From Thalassospira xianhensis MCCC 1A02616 (GTDB lineage Bacteria > Pseudomonadota > Alphaproteobacteria > Rhodospirillales > Thalassospiraceae), in NCBI RefSeq assembly GCF_003326475.1, contig NZ_JPWA01000025.1, forward strand, positions 1-64,000: a DNA stretch of 64,000 nt, given 5' to 3'. Position 1 is the stretch's first letter; every line of letters starts with the position of its first letter. Shown here piece after piece: positions 19,435-27,935 of the stretch. Made by a program: the position numbers and the translations under genes. The notes under the pieces were generated by a model. That model saw nothing but the letters and a program-made list of their open reading frames with translations. It ran no database searches and was not told the DNA's origin.

Positions 19435-20709
19435 TCAGTACATCGGTTTTTCACAGTTGCCGCAGACCCACGGATAGGTCCAGTCGGCGGTCAGCTTTGC
19501 GCTTTCGGGCAGGAAGTCCGACCATGCATCGCCAACGACGGTGCCTTCGGTTTCCCAAACGATGTCAAACTGGCCATCGTCCTGCACTTCGCCGATCAGA
19601 ACCGGCTTGGACAGGTGATGGTTGGTGTTCATGACAGCGGTACCGCCGGTCAGGTTTGCAACTTCCTGGCCATACATGGCCTGACGAACCGCATCAACAT
19701 CGGTGGTGCCAGCCTGCTCAACAGCCTGTTTCCACATGTTAAAGCCGATATAGGTTGCTTCCATCGGATCGTTGGTTACGCGTTTTTCATCACCGATAAA
19801 GGCATGCCATTTTTCGATGAAGGCCGAGTTCGCATCGGACTCAACCGACTGGAAGTAGTTCCAGGCAGCCAGATGACCAACCAGCGGAGCGGTATCAATA
19901 CCAGCCAGTTCTTCCTCACCGACCGAGAAGGCAACAACCGGAATGTCTTCGGCTTTGATGCCCTGGTTGGCGAGTTCCTTGTAGAACGGCACGTTGGCAT
20001 CACCGTTAATGGTCGAAACCACTGCGGTTTTCTTGCCGGTGGATGCGAATGCCTTCACATCGGCAACAATCGACTGCCAATCGGAATGACCGAACGGGGT
20101 GTAGTTCTCCATGATGTCTTCATCGGAGATACCCTTGCCATTCAGGTAGGAACGCAGGATTTTGTTGGTCGTGCGCGGATAGACATAATCCGTCCCCAAA
20201 AGAACGATACGCTCGGCACCGCCGCCATCTTCGCTCATCAGGTAATCAACAGCCGGGATTGCCTGCTGGTTCGGCGCGGCACCGGTATAAAACACGTTAC
20301 GCGAGCTTTCCTCGCCCTCATACTGAACCGGATAGAACAGCATGCTGTTCAGTTCTTCGAAGACCGGCAGTACCGACTTGCGCGAGACCGAGGTCCAGCA
20401 GCCGAACACGACATCGACCTTGTCTTTTTCAATCAGTTCACGTGCTTTTTCGGCAAAAAGCGGCCAATCCGAAGCCGGATCGACAACAACTGCCTCAACC
20501 TGTTTCCCCAACAGGCCGCCATTTTTATTCAGATCGTCCACCAGCATCAGGACCGTATCCTTCAGCGTGGTTTCCGAAATAGCCATCGTCCCAGAGAGAG
20601 AGTGCAGAACGCCGACTTTAATCGTATCAGCGGCCTGGGCATTTGACATGGTCATTGCCGACCAAGCCAAGGCCCCAGCGCCCATAAGCGCCTGAAGCTT
20701 CTTATTCAT
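19435..20709 (-). CDS. urtA: Urea ABC transporter periplasmic binding protein UrtA
   Basis: A 424-residue periplasmic binding protein with a Sec signal peptide (residues 1-27, cut after SNAQA). The mature protein has the Urt hallmarks IKVGVLHSLSGTMAISE at its start, FGCWTSVSRKSVLPVFEE near residue 110, and FYPVQYEGEESSRNVFYTGA, and ends WVCGNCEKPMY. It captures urea (or short amides) and delivers it to UrtBC. The ATG has a GGAGG ribosome site. It is the promoter-proximal gene of the urt-ure region, behind a sigma-54-type promoter. Confidence 0.97.
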   Translation of the reverse strand: MNKKLQALMGAGALAWSAMTMSNAQAADTIKVGVLHSLSGTMAISETTLKDTVLMLVDDLNKNGGLLGKQVEAVVVDPASDWPLFAEKARELIEKDKVDVVFGCWTSVSRKSVLPVFEELNSMLFYPVQYEGEESSRNVFYTGAAPNQQAIPAVDYLMSEDGGGAERIVLLGTDYVYPRTTNKILRSYLNGKGISDEDIMENYTPFGHSDWQSIVADVKAFASTGKKTAVVSTINGDANVPFYKELANQGIKAEDIPVVAFSVGEEELAGIDTAPLVGHLAAWNYFQSVESDANSAFIEKWHAFIGDEKRVTNDPMEATYIGFNMWKQAVEQAGTTDVDAVRQAMYGQEVANLTGGTAVMNTNHHLSKPVLIGEVQDDGQFDIVWETEGTVVGDAWSDFLPESAKLTADWTYPWVCGNCEKPMY

Positions 20710-20734
20710 TCTATTGCCTCCACTGCGAGTTTAT

Positions 20735-20751
20735 TGCACCGCAGTGGTGCT
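20735..20751 (-). promoter_or_regulatory. NtrC-like palindrome at the urtA transcription start
   Basis: The 17-base sequence TGCACCGCAGTGGTGCT closely follows the NtrC consensus (TGCACC, five bases, GGTGCA). It lies between the -12 box and the urtA ATG, spanning the expected transcription start, which is not the usual upstream enhancer position. A partial second copy (TGCACCACAATG) is at 20983-20994, about 220 bases upstream of the start. Confidence 0.55.
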
Positions 20752-20767
20752 TGCTAAAATCGTGCCA
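20752..20767 (-). promoter_or_regulatory. Sigma-54 (-24/-12) promoter of urtA
   Basis: On the minus strand TGGCACGATTTTAGCA matches the sigma-54 consensus TGGCAC-N5-TTGCA with one difference and has the required GG-N10-GC spacing. Transcription would begin near 20741, about 30 bases before the urtA start. Nitrogen-limitation control through NtrC is inferred from this and from the nearby palindrome. Confidence 0.75.
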
Positions 20768-21052
20768 GATTCCGAATAATATGCTGCAGCGCCAGAAATC
20801 GCGGCGACTCAACGCAATATCCAACTATTTAACAGGCAAAAAACGGAAAATATTTGCGCCGGACGCGATTTCAATGATCACTTTTCGATCATTAATTAAA
20901 ATTTGATTATTTTTTAATCACGTTGACCTGCGGCCACTCAGCCCTTATCTGAGGGGCGGAAGTTTCGCCTTTCTGCGGTTATTGCACCACAATGCCCATA
21001 GGCCGAAGCATCCCGCCCCGCCGGTTCGCTTATATGCAGTAATGCGGGTCAA
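20768..21052. other. AT-rich upstream region of urtA
   Basis: This stretch between urtA and a LysR gene holds the upstream control region of urtA. It is AT-rich (20815-20930), with short palindromes such as GATCACTTTTCGATC, and contains a degenerate NtrC-like half-site at 20983. No gene is visible. Confidence 0.5.
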
Positions 21053-22006
21053 TCATTGTGCCGCAATGGCAGGCAGATCCGTTGAAATGTCGCCGATCAC
21101 TGATCTGATCCGATTACGCAACCAGACCAGCCCGACATCCTTATCCGCCCAGATCGGCCAGTTCATGGTCACCGGCGGAAAGTTCAGCGGAATAGGCATT
21201 TCACAGAACACCAGCCCAAATAACGGCGCATATTGTACCGCAATCCTGCGCGGCACAGTCGCGACAATCGGAGCGTTCCGGGCAGCGGCAAGCAACGGCA
21301 TGAAATCCGGCGCGGCCAGAACGACATCAAGATCAATGCCAATTGCGCGCAAGGCATCACCAACGCAGCCTTCGACATTTCCCGTCTGGGACAGGACCGC
21401 GTGGCGTGCGCCAAGGTATGTTTCGCGAGATAGCGGCAGTGTCAGCTTGCACATATCGGGGTTAAAGCAACAGGCCACACTGGATTCAAACAGCACTTCG
21501 CCAATCTGGCGGGATTCCTTGCATCCGATTGCCAGATCGATTTCCCCGGCATTTAGCATCAGATCGACCGTCTCGACAGTGATCGAACGACTCACCAGAC
21601 GCACACCGGGTGCGGTTGATTGCAAATGGTGCACCAATGCCGGCAACAGAACCATTTCCATTTCGCCGGTGATACCGATCCGGAAAATGCGATCTGCCGT
21701 GTCCGGATCGAAACTGTCGGTCGACTGCAGCGCACTTTGTGCCTGTGTCAATGCGGCCCGAACCGGTCCGGCCAATGCGCGCGCTTTTGCGGTTGGCTGC
21801 ATTTTCTGTCCGACACGGACAAAAAGATCATCCTGCAACAGCATCCGGAGCGTTGATAAATTGTGGCTCATGGCGGACTGCCCAATCCGCAACTTTTCCG
21901 CAGATTTTGTGACACTTAGCTCTTGCATCATTGCGTCAAACGCAATCATGAGATTGAGGTCAAATGACCTTAAATTGAAATGATCAATAGCATCCATGAT
22001 CCGCAT
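21053..22006 (-). CDS. LysR-family transcriptional regulator (NodD/NahR-like branch)
   Basis: A 317-residue LysR-type regulator. The N-terminal FDLNLMIAFDAMMQELSVTK and SAEKLRIGQSAMSHNLSTLR with LQDDLFVRVGQKMQPTAKA are characteristic of the NodD/NahR/LinR branch, which typically senses aromatic or plant-derived molecules. It is transcribed away from the Tat-exported metallo-hydrolase, with about 95 bases between the starts, and probably controls that gene. The starts at 22006 and 21997 (second ATG) are both possible; neither has a strong ribosome site. Confidence 0.9.
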   Translation of the reverse strand: MRIMDAIDHFNLRSFDLNLMIAFDAMMQELSVTKSAEKLRIGQSAMSHNLSTLRMLLQDDLFVRVGQKMQPTAKARALAGPVRAALTQAQSALQSTDSFDPDTADRIFRIGITGEMEMVLLPALVHHLQSTAPGVRLVSRSITVETVDLMLNAGEIDLAIGCKESRQIGEVLFESSVACCFNPDMCKLTLPLSRETYLGARHAVLSQTGNVEGCVGDALRAIGIDLDVVLAAPDFMPLLAAARNAPIVATVPRRIAVQYAPLFGLVFCEMPIPLNFPPVTMNWPIWADKDVGLVWLRNRIRSVIGDISTDLPAIAAQ

Positions 22007-22101
22007 CGATTTGATTACTGACTGATTGGAATATAGCCTTTCTCTATCGCGTTACAAGCTGCCGGTTAAATCCCGGCATTTGATTGAGGGAGAATATTCT
22101 G

Positions 22102-23085
22102 ATGCTGTCACGCAGAGACATGCTTAAAGGTTCGCTTGCTGCCGCTGCCATCGGGGCGACGGCCAGCACCGTTTTTATTCCATTGCGCGCCGCGGCCAAG
22201 GCCCCAGTGGTGGGCACACAGGCCCCCGGATACTACCGGCTGATGGTGGGCGACGTCGAAGTTACCGCACTTTCGGATGGGACCGGGCAGTTCCCGCTTG
22301 CCGATCTGTATCTGAATACCAGCCCCGAACATGCGCGCACGGCCCTTGCCAATGCATTTCAGGGAACCCCAACATCAACGTCCGTGAATGCCTATCTTCT
22401 GAATTTCGGCGACCGTCTTGTTTTGCTTGATGCCGGTACCAGCGACCTGTTGGGACCGGAACTTGGTAAATTGCCGGCCAATATCATCGCGTCGGGCTAT
22501 CACCCGGATCAGATCGATGATGTGGTGATTACCCACATTCACACCGATCATAGCGGTGGATTGATCATGAACGGCAAGAAAGTCTTCCCGAACGCCACAG
22601 CGCATGTACCGAAACTTGATGCCGAATACTGGCTGAGCACTGAAAACCGTGACAAGGCGCCGGAAAGTGCCAAGCAGTATTTTGATCAGGCTGTCCTATC
22701 GACAAAGCTTTATAGCGAAAGCGGTACACTTTCGACTTACGAGGCCAATGCATCACCCGTTCCAGGTCTGATCAATTCAACGCATCGTCCGGGTCATACA
22801 CCGGGCCACAGTGCACTTTGGTTTGAAAGCAAAGGCGAAAAGTTCGTTTATTGGGGCGACATCACCCATGGCGATGTCATCCAGTTTGACGAACCGGGTG
22901 TCTCGATTGCGTTTGATGTCGATCCAGATCAGGCCATAACCACCCGCGAGGCTGCCTTTGCCGAAGCCGTATCAGAAAAATATCTGGTTGCCGGGTGCCA
23001 TATCGCCTTCCCGGGTATTGGGCATGTCATCGAAGACAGCACGATGTTTGACTGGGTGCCGATGAACTATCGCGCCGACGTCTGA
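22102..23085 (+). CDS. Tat-exported metallo-beta-lactamase-fold hydrolase
   Basis: A 327-residue MBL-fold protein. It begins with a twin-arginine signal (SRRDMLKG followed by a hydrophobic alanine-rich stretch, to about residue 35), so it is exported folded to the periplasm. Metal-binding motifs are complete: THIHTDHSGG, a histidine in RPGHTPGHS, the bridging aspartate in YWGDITH, and a C-terminal histidine in AGCHIAFPG. Overall layout resembles lactonases of the quorum-quenching AiiA/MBL type and alkylsulfatase-unrelated hydrolases; the substrate cannot be told. The ATG at 22102 follows GAGGGAG; an upstream TTG is in the ribosome site itself. It is divergent from a NodD-like LysR gene. Confidence 0.88.
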   Translation: MLSRRDMLKGSLAAAAIGATASTVFIPLRAAAKAPVVGTQAPGYYRLMVGDVEVTALSDGTGQFPLADLYLNTSPEHARTALANAFQGTPTSTSVNAYLLNFGDRLVLLDAGTSDLLGPELGKLPANIIASGYHPDQIDDVVITHIHTDHSGGLIMNGKKVFPNATAHVPKLDAEYWLSTENRDKAPESAKQYFDQAVLSTKLYSESGTLSTYEANASPVPGLINSTHRPGHTPGHSALWFESKGEKFVYWGDITHGDVIQFDEPGVSIAFDVDPDQAITTREAAFAEAVSEKYLVAGCHIAFPGIGHVIEDSTMFDWVPMNYRADV

Positions 23086-23121
23086 TCCGACTTCCCCGAC
23101 CCGCGCTTAAGACGCCAGACG

Positions 23122-23170
23122 AAAAAAGGGCGACCTGCATCACGCAGGCCGCCCTTTGATTTCCTTTTTC
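23122..23170. terminator. Bidirectional terminator between the MBL gene and puuD
   Basis: An inverted repeat AAAGGGCG-CCTGC against GCAGG-CGCCCTTT (23125-23157) with a short loop is flanked by A-runs on the left and T-rich sequence on the right, between two convergent genes. Confidence 0.85.
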
Positions 23171-23181
23171 GACAAAACCGG

Positions 23182-24378
23182 CTATTCCGGCATCCCGGCA
23201 CGGATCCACTGCCCCAGTTGTACCCGTTCTTCGTCCGTCATTTCGGTCATGTTGCCAAGCGGCATGGCACGCCCGATAACGGACTGGGCCAGAACACGCT
23301 GCGCATTGGCTTTGACTTGCGCGATGTCATCAAACATTACGCCCATCGGCGCCTCGTCAAAGCCTTCATCGGTCGGGTTGGCAGAATGACAGGCCGTGCA
23401 GCGGGTCTGAACAATCGCCAGCGCATGATCGCCGGTGATGATTTCCTGATCGGCCAGCTTGGCGGCATCGGGATCATAGGATGCAAACATCGCCAAGATC
23501 GCCATGCCCACCGCAGCCGATGGCAGTTGCCATGCAATCGCCTTGCCGCTGCCCCCGGCATTACGCGTGTTGAAGAAATGGCGCACCAACCCACCAATGA
23601 TCAGGATCAGGCCGACAATCAGCCACGACTGATCATGGGAAAACAGCATCGAATAATGGTTGCTGATCATCATCAGCAAAACCGGCAACGTCAGATAGTT
23701 GTTATGCGTGGATCGCTGCTTGGCCTGCAATCCCAATGCCGGATCGGGTTTTTCGCCCGCCATGAGGCTGGCGACGACCTTTTTCTGGTTGGGAATGATG
23801 ATGCGAAACACGTTGGCGGCCATGATCGTGCCAATCATCGCACCGACATGAATAAACGCCCCGCGACCGCTGAAGACATGGGTAAACAGATAACTCGCTG
23901 CCATGATCAGGATGAATAATGCAACCGCAAGCTTGCCGGTACTTTTACCAATCACACTTTTGCAGATGATGTCATAGATCACCCAACCGGCAAACAGGCT
24001 GGCAAGCCCGATCAGGATCGCATCCCATTTGCCAAGCGGCATGACATTCGGATTGATCAGATAGCTTTCGGCACTCCAGTAATACATCGTCACCAGAAGC
24101 GCAAAACCGGTCAGCCAGGTAAAATAGGCTTCATATTTGAACCAGTGCAGTTCGGGCGGCATGGATTTCGGCGCGACCATCCATTTATTGACATGGTAAA
24201 ACCCGCCGCCATGGACCATCCATGCCTCGCCATAAACGCCCTCGTCCATGCCTGAACGCTTGCGCAGGCTCAGATCAAGCCAGACGAAGTAAAAGGATGA
24301 ACCGATCCACGCGATACCGGTGATCAAATGCGCCCAGCGCAGGATCAGATTGATCCAGTCCTGAAACAGAATATCCAC
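23182..24378 (-). CDS. puuD: Membrane urate oxidase PuuD with cytochrome c domain
   Basis: A 398-residue protein joining an integral-membrane urate oxidase domain (DUF989/Urate_ox_N, about eight helices, residues 1-290) to a C-terminal cytochrome c domain with one heme site CTACH and the axial methionine region RAMPLGNMTEMT. PuuD converts urate to 5-hydroxyisourate, passing electrons to the respiratory chain rather than making peroxide. The start is taken as the GTG at 24378, because an AGGAGG-like site (CGGAGG) lies nine bases before it and VDILFQDWINLILRWAHL is the family N-terminus; the open frame reaches 24 codons further without similarity. A LysR gene is divergent from it. The next enzyme, UraH, is encoded 15 kb away. 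Confidence 0.94.
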   Translation of the reverse strand: MDILFQDWINLILRWAHLITGIAWIGSSFYFVWLDLSLRKRSGMDEGVYGEAWMVHGGGFYHVNKWMVAPKSMPPELHWFKYEAYFTWLTGFALLVTMYYWSAESYLINPNVMPLGKWDAILIGLASLFAGWVIYDIICKSVIGKSTGKLAVALFILIMAASYLFTHVFSGRGAFIHVGAMIGTIMAANVFRIIIPNQKKVVASLMAGEKPDPALGLQAKQRSTHNNYLTLPVLLMMISNHYSMLFSHDQSWLIVGLILIIGGLVRHFFNTRNAGGSGKAIAWQLPSAAVGMAILAMFASYDPDAAKLADQEIITGDHALAIVQTRCTACHSANPTDEGFDEAPMGVMFDDIAQVKANAQRVLAQSVIGRAMPLGNMTEMTDEERVQLGQWIRAGMPE

Positions 24379-24640
24379 CCGTTGAAACCTCCGTCTTGCA
24401 GGGCATATCTCATACTGCCCTGCTGTCCCCTTGCCGGTTATGCGACACATCTGACCACATTGATCCGGAATTATTCCAATCAGAGTCCTAACATAGCGTA
24501 TCCGGGCGCTCTATTATTAAGGGCAGATGCATAATCGAAATGACTTTCAAGTTATTTTTTAAAATGGCACAGTGACCGTCAGGATTTGGAAGAATACAAA
24601 TTCAGAAAATAAAAAAAGCTGTATCAGGAGCCCGCAACCC

Positions 24641-25555
24641 ATGTCCGACTTTGAGGACATTCAGATTTTTGTCCGCGTAGCCGAGCTTGGAAACCTGTCT
24701 GCTGCCGGGCGCGAGCTGCGCCATTCGGCGGCGGTTGTTTCAAACCGGATTGCACGCCTTGAAGAACGGCTGGGTGTCAGGCTTTTGAACCGCACCACAC
24801 GCCGGGTGAACCTTACCACCGAAGGCGATGTTTATTACCGGCACTGCCTGCGCATTCTGGCCGAAATGCAGGAAGCCGAAAACGCCATCGCCAACCAGAA
24901 AAACACCACGCGCGGCCCGGTAACGCTGACCTGCCCTGTTGCGTTTGGCAATAAATATGTCGCACCGATCATCCCGAAATTTGTTGAGAAGAACCCCGAT
25001 GTGCAGGTCAGACTGCACCTTTCCGACCGGTTGCTTGACCTGCTTCAGGACAAGGTCGACCTTGCCATACGCATTGCCGAGTTAAAGGAAAGCTCGCTGA
25101 TCGTGCGCAAGCTTGCGGCCAACAAACGCATGCTGGTCGCAAGCCCCGCCTATCTGAAAAGGCATGGTGCCCCCAGCGCACCCGGTGATTTACTGCACCA
25201 TAACTGCCTGTTGCTGCGATTTCCGGGATCACGTCAATATCAATGGACCCTGCTCGGCTCTCAGGAAGAAGGCCCGGTGACCCTGTCGGTTTCAGGATCC
25301 ATGGATTCAGACAATGGTGAAGTGCTGACCCGCTGGTGCCTTGACGGGCATGGCATCGCCCTTAAATCCTACTGGGAAGTCGGCGAATATATCCGCAACG
25401 GCCAGCTTCAGGTGGTTCTGCCCGATTACACGCCCCCAGCCCATGCGGTTTACGCGCTTTATCCCGAAAACCGTTACCTGCCAACACGTGTGCGGGCCTT
25501 TGTCGATTTTCTGGTAGGCGAGTTTGGCGGGACACCGCCATGGGATAAGAGCTGA
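24641..25555 (+). CDS. LysR-family transcriptional regulator (divergent from puuD)
   Basis: A 304-residue LysR regulator of the CrgA/AaeR-like group: winged helix with NLSAAGRELRHSAAVVSNRI, dimerisation helix, and a substrate-binding domain ending in NRYLPTRVRAFVDFL. It is transcribed away from puuD with about 260 bases between the starts and is a candidate regulator of urate oxidation. The ATG at 24641 is chosen for the CAGGAG site; the frame is open 23 codons upstream through AT-rich leader. It converges on the acetylpolyamine amidohydrolase gene. Confidence 0.9.
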   Translation: MSDFEDIQIFVRVAELGNLSAAGRELRHSAAVVSNRIARLEERLGVRLLNRTTRRVNLTTEGDVYYRHCLRILAEMQEAENAIANQKNTTRGPVTLTCPVAFGNKYVAPIIPKFVEKNPDVQVRLHLSDRLLDLLQDKVDLAIRIAELKESSLIVRKLAANKRMLVASPAYLKRHGAPSAPGDLLHHNCLLLRFPGSRQYQWTLLGSQEEGPVTLSVSGSMDSDNGEVLTRWCLDGHGIALKSYWEVGEYIRNGQLQVVLPDYTPPAHAVYALYPENRYLPTRVRAFVDFLVGEFGGTPPWDKS

Positions 25556-25572
25556 TAAAAATCCGTATATCC

Positions 25573-25607
25573 ACAAAAACGCTCCGATAGATGCAAGGCG
25601 TTTTGAG
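25573..25607. terminator. Weak bidirectional terminator
   Basis: A short inverted repeat AAAACGC/GCGTTTT (25576-25582 with 25598-25604) lies between the convergent LysR and amidohydrolase genes. The T and A sides of the stem itself serve as U-tracts. Confidence 0.5.
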
Positions 25608-25620
25608 GCTTTCGTTTGTA

Positions 25621-26658
25621 TTACTTTTTGATTTCGGACAGATACCCACCCAGAACCGCCGCGACATTGAACCCGATGACGTCATGGGCATAACCACCTT
25701 CCATGACAAAGACGGTTTTCAATCCCAATCGCCCGATCATTTGTCCGATCCGTTTGAAATCATCGGTTTGCAGTCTGAAATCGCACAGCGTTTCCGCTTC
25801 GTGAGCGTCAACGCCAAGGGCGATCACCAGGGCTTCGGGCTGCCATGTGATGATTTTCTGAATGGCCTTTGAAAAACCTTGTGACCACGGCCCAAAATCC
25901 GATCCGCCGGGAAGCACGATATTCAGGTTCGCCCCCTGCCCGTCCAGACGACCGGTTTCGTTTTCATAGCCCATGAAGAACGGAAACTGGTGTTTCGGGT
26001 CGGCATGGATCGAGACGGTCAGAACATCACCACGGTCATAGAAAATATCCTGCGTTCCGTTGCCATGATGGTAATCGATATCAAGTATCGCAACCTTTCT
26101 AGCACCCTTGGCAATCATCTGCTGGGCAGCAATGGCCGAGTTATTGAGGAAGCAATATCCGCCATAACGATTGGCATGCGCATGATGCCCCGGCGGGCGG
26201 GTCAGGGCAAAGGATGCCTCACCATCGTTCCAGACAGCATCGGCCGCCGACGCCACGGTTTGTGCCCCCCAATAGGCCGCCTTCCACGTTCCCTTGGTAA
26301 TCGGGGTATCGGATGAAATGGCATATTGCCCAAGACGCGCGCTGATATGGGCGGGTTTGCCGCCTGAAAATCCGGCTGTTGGCCAGACATAGGGAAAAGC
26401 GTCGTGGTCGTTGCCCGCCGCATTCCAGTCCGCCCATGCGTTTTCAAGAAAGGCCAGATAATCCGCATCATGAATTGAGGCAATCGGTGCCATGCCGTGA
26501 TCGGCCGGATCAACAAGTTGCGCCTGCACCGAGTGGGCCACCGCATCACGGATAATTGCCATACGGCGGGAATTTTCAAAGCATGGAATCAAACGCCCAT
26601 GGTGCATTTCACCATTCCCGTCATGGGCATCGTGGCGGGAATTAAAAAACACACGCAT
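25621..26658 (-). CDS. aphA: Acetylpolyamine amidohydrolase (histone-deacetylase superfamily)
   Basis: A 345-residue zinc amidohydrolase of the class II histone deacetylase superfamily, closest in layout to Mycoplana acetylpolyamine amidohydrolase, which deacetylates N-acetylputrescine, N-acetylcadaverine and related compounds. The histidine pair is H158-H159 in RPPGHHAH, zinc ligands are D195 and H197 in LDIDYHHGNG plus the aspartate in ALGVDAHE, and EGGY supplies the tyrosine region. These residue numbers coincide with those of the characterised enzyme. The start MRVFFNSRHD follows AGGAAG; seven extra upstream codons are not conserved. It allows acetylated polyamines to be used as carbon and nitrogen, in keeping with the surrounding nitrogen-salvage genes. 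Confidence 0.92.
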   Translation of the reverse strand: MRVFFNSRHDAHDGNGEMHHGRLIPCFENSRRMAIIRDAVAHSVQAQLVDPADHGMAPIASIHDADYLAFLENAWADWNAAGNDHDAFPYVWPTAGFSGGKPAHISARLGQYAISSDTPITKGTWKAAYWGAQTVASAADAVWNDGEASFALTRPPGHHAHANRYGGYCFLNNSAIAAQQMIAKGARKVAILDIDYHHGNGTQDIFYDRGDVLTVSIHADPKHQFPFFMGYENETGRLDGQGANLNIVLPGGSDFGPWSQGFSKAIQKIITWQPEALVIALGVDAHEAETLCDFRLQTDDFKRIGQMIGRLGLKTVFVMEGGYAHDVIGFNVAAVLGGYLSEIKK

Positions 26659-26682
26659 GACTGACTTCCTTTCCGGCAAAGG

Positions 26683-26709
26683 CGATAAGGGGCATCTATC
26701 CCCTTATCG
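26683..26709 (-). terminator. Hairpin between the chemoreceptor and amidohydrolase genes
   Basis: A perfect 10-pair stem CGATAAGGGG/CCCCTTATCG with a seven-base loop lies 25 bases after the chemoreceptor stop. It has no strong T-run, so termination strength is uncertain. Confidence 0.55.
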
Positions 26710-26733
26710 TAGCAGAAAGTTCTTAACAGGTAG

Positions 26734-27909
26734 CTATTTGCGCGCGGTGCTATATAGCAGTTCGGCGATGGTTTCAAGGAACCCGCCAAGCTGTTTGCGC
26801 AGATTTTCAGCTTCCCGCGCCAGTTTGCCCGCCATATCACGCGTGGTATCGGCAGCCTCGCCCGTCTGACCGGCCATTTCAGAAACCACCGTGATATTGT
26901 CAGTCACTTCCTGTGCGCCGCTGGATGCCTGTTCGACATTGCGTGTGATGTTCGATGACAGTGCCGTCTGGGTTTCGACATTGTTCGAAATCAGGTCCGA
27001 ACGTGCAGCCAGATCATCAATGACAGATGCAATTTCGCGGATCGAATTGACCGATGCTTCGATCGCATTCTGGATATCCTGAACTTTTTCCTCAATCGAT
27101 TCAGTGGCCTTGCTGGTCTGGTTGGCAAGTCCCTTGACCTCGTTGGCGACAACAGCAAAGCCCTTGCCCGCTTCGCCCGCACGGGCAGCTTCGATAGTGG
27201 CATTCAATGCCAACAGGTTGGTTTGTGCCGCAATATCGCGGATGAAGCTGACGACTTCGACAATTTCGCCTGCTGCGGCTTCGAGCTGACCAATCCGGCC
27301 ATCGGTTTCCTGCGCCAGACCATTGGCGCGATGAGCGATTTCAACCGACTCACGAGCCTGATCGGCAACGGTGCGGATGGACTGGTTCAGTTCTTCGGAT
27401 GCCTCGGAGACCCCCGAAACATTGGCTGCCGTTTGGCGGGCCGCGGCGGCAACGTTAGTTGAACGTGAACTGGTTTCGTGCGCAATGCGGTTGGCATCAC
27501 CCGATGCGTTTGAAAGTGCACCTGCGGCTTCGGCAATCTGATCGACGGCCTCGAATGATCCGCTTTTGAATTCTTCGATGATGGTGTTAAAGCCGGTAAG
27601 CTTCTTTTCAATCGACGAAGTTGCAGCATTGATTTTCTGCGCTGACGTCAGATAGGCACCGACCAATCCGGTTTCGACAATCCGTCGATAATAACGGTTT
27701 TCAGAAACGGCGCCCATGGATGCCGCACTTTCACGCAGGAAGGCGTCATTGCGGTCGATCAGTCTGTTGATCGCGATGAAAAGTTCGCGCATATCGGGAT
27801 GACTGTCGACATTGGTAATGCGTGCTTCGTAATCACCCTCAGCCGCGGCAAGAACAACGTCCAGTGCCTTTTTGATCCCCGATTTGCTGGAACCACCAAA
27901 TAGCGACAT
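26734..27909 (-). CDS. Cytoplasmic methyl-accepting chemotaxis protein
   Basis: A 391-residue chemoreceptor with no transmembrane helix or periplasmic domain. The first 100 residues ([16 protein letters not shown], a DxxV HAMP-like or MCP linker segment) lead into the coiled-coil signalling domain, whose tip is the conserved [18 protein letters not shown]. It should bind CheW and CheA. Glutamine/glutamate pairs flanking the tip could be methylation sites. The gene lies 26 bases after a PAS-domain protein gene and probably receives its input from it. The start is the ATG at 27909 (MSLFGGSS), with GAGG upstream; seven upstream codons are unlikely. Similar soluble receptors sense intracellular energy or redox state. 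Confidence 0.92.
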   Translation of the reverse strand: MSLFGGSSKSGIKKALDVVLAAAEGDYEARITNVDSHPDMRELFIAINRLIDRNDAFLRESAASMGAVSENRYYRRIVETGLVGAYLTSAQKINAATSSIEKKLTGFNTIIEEFKSGSFEAVDQIAEAAGALSNASGDANRIAHETSSRSTNVAAAARQTAANVSGVSEASEELNQSIRTVADQARESVEIAHRANGLAQETDGRIGQLEAAAGEIVEVVSFIRDIAAQTNLLALNATIEAARAGEAGKGFAVVANEVKGLANQTSKATESIEEKVQDIQNAIEASVNSIREIASVIDDLAARSDLISNNVETQTALSSNITRNVEQASSGAQEVTDNITVVSEMAGQTGEAADTTRDMAGKLAREAENLRKQLGGFLETIAELLYSTARK

Positions 27910-27935
27910 TTTGAAACCTCGAATTAGCAATCAGC

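Noticed and set aside
19369-20646. A 425-codon open frame on the plus strand opposite urtA
   Set aside because: The opposite strand encodes a full UrtA with signal peptide and ribosome site; the antisense frame has no start signal or recognisable domain.
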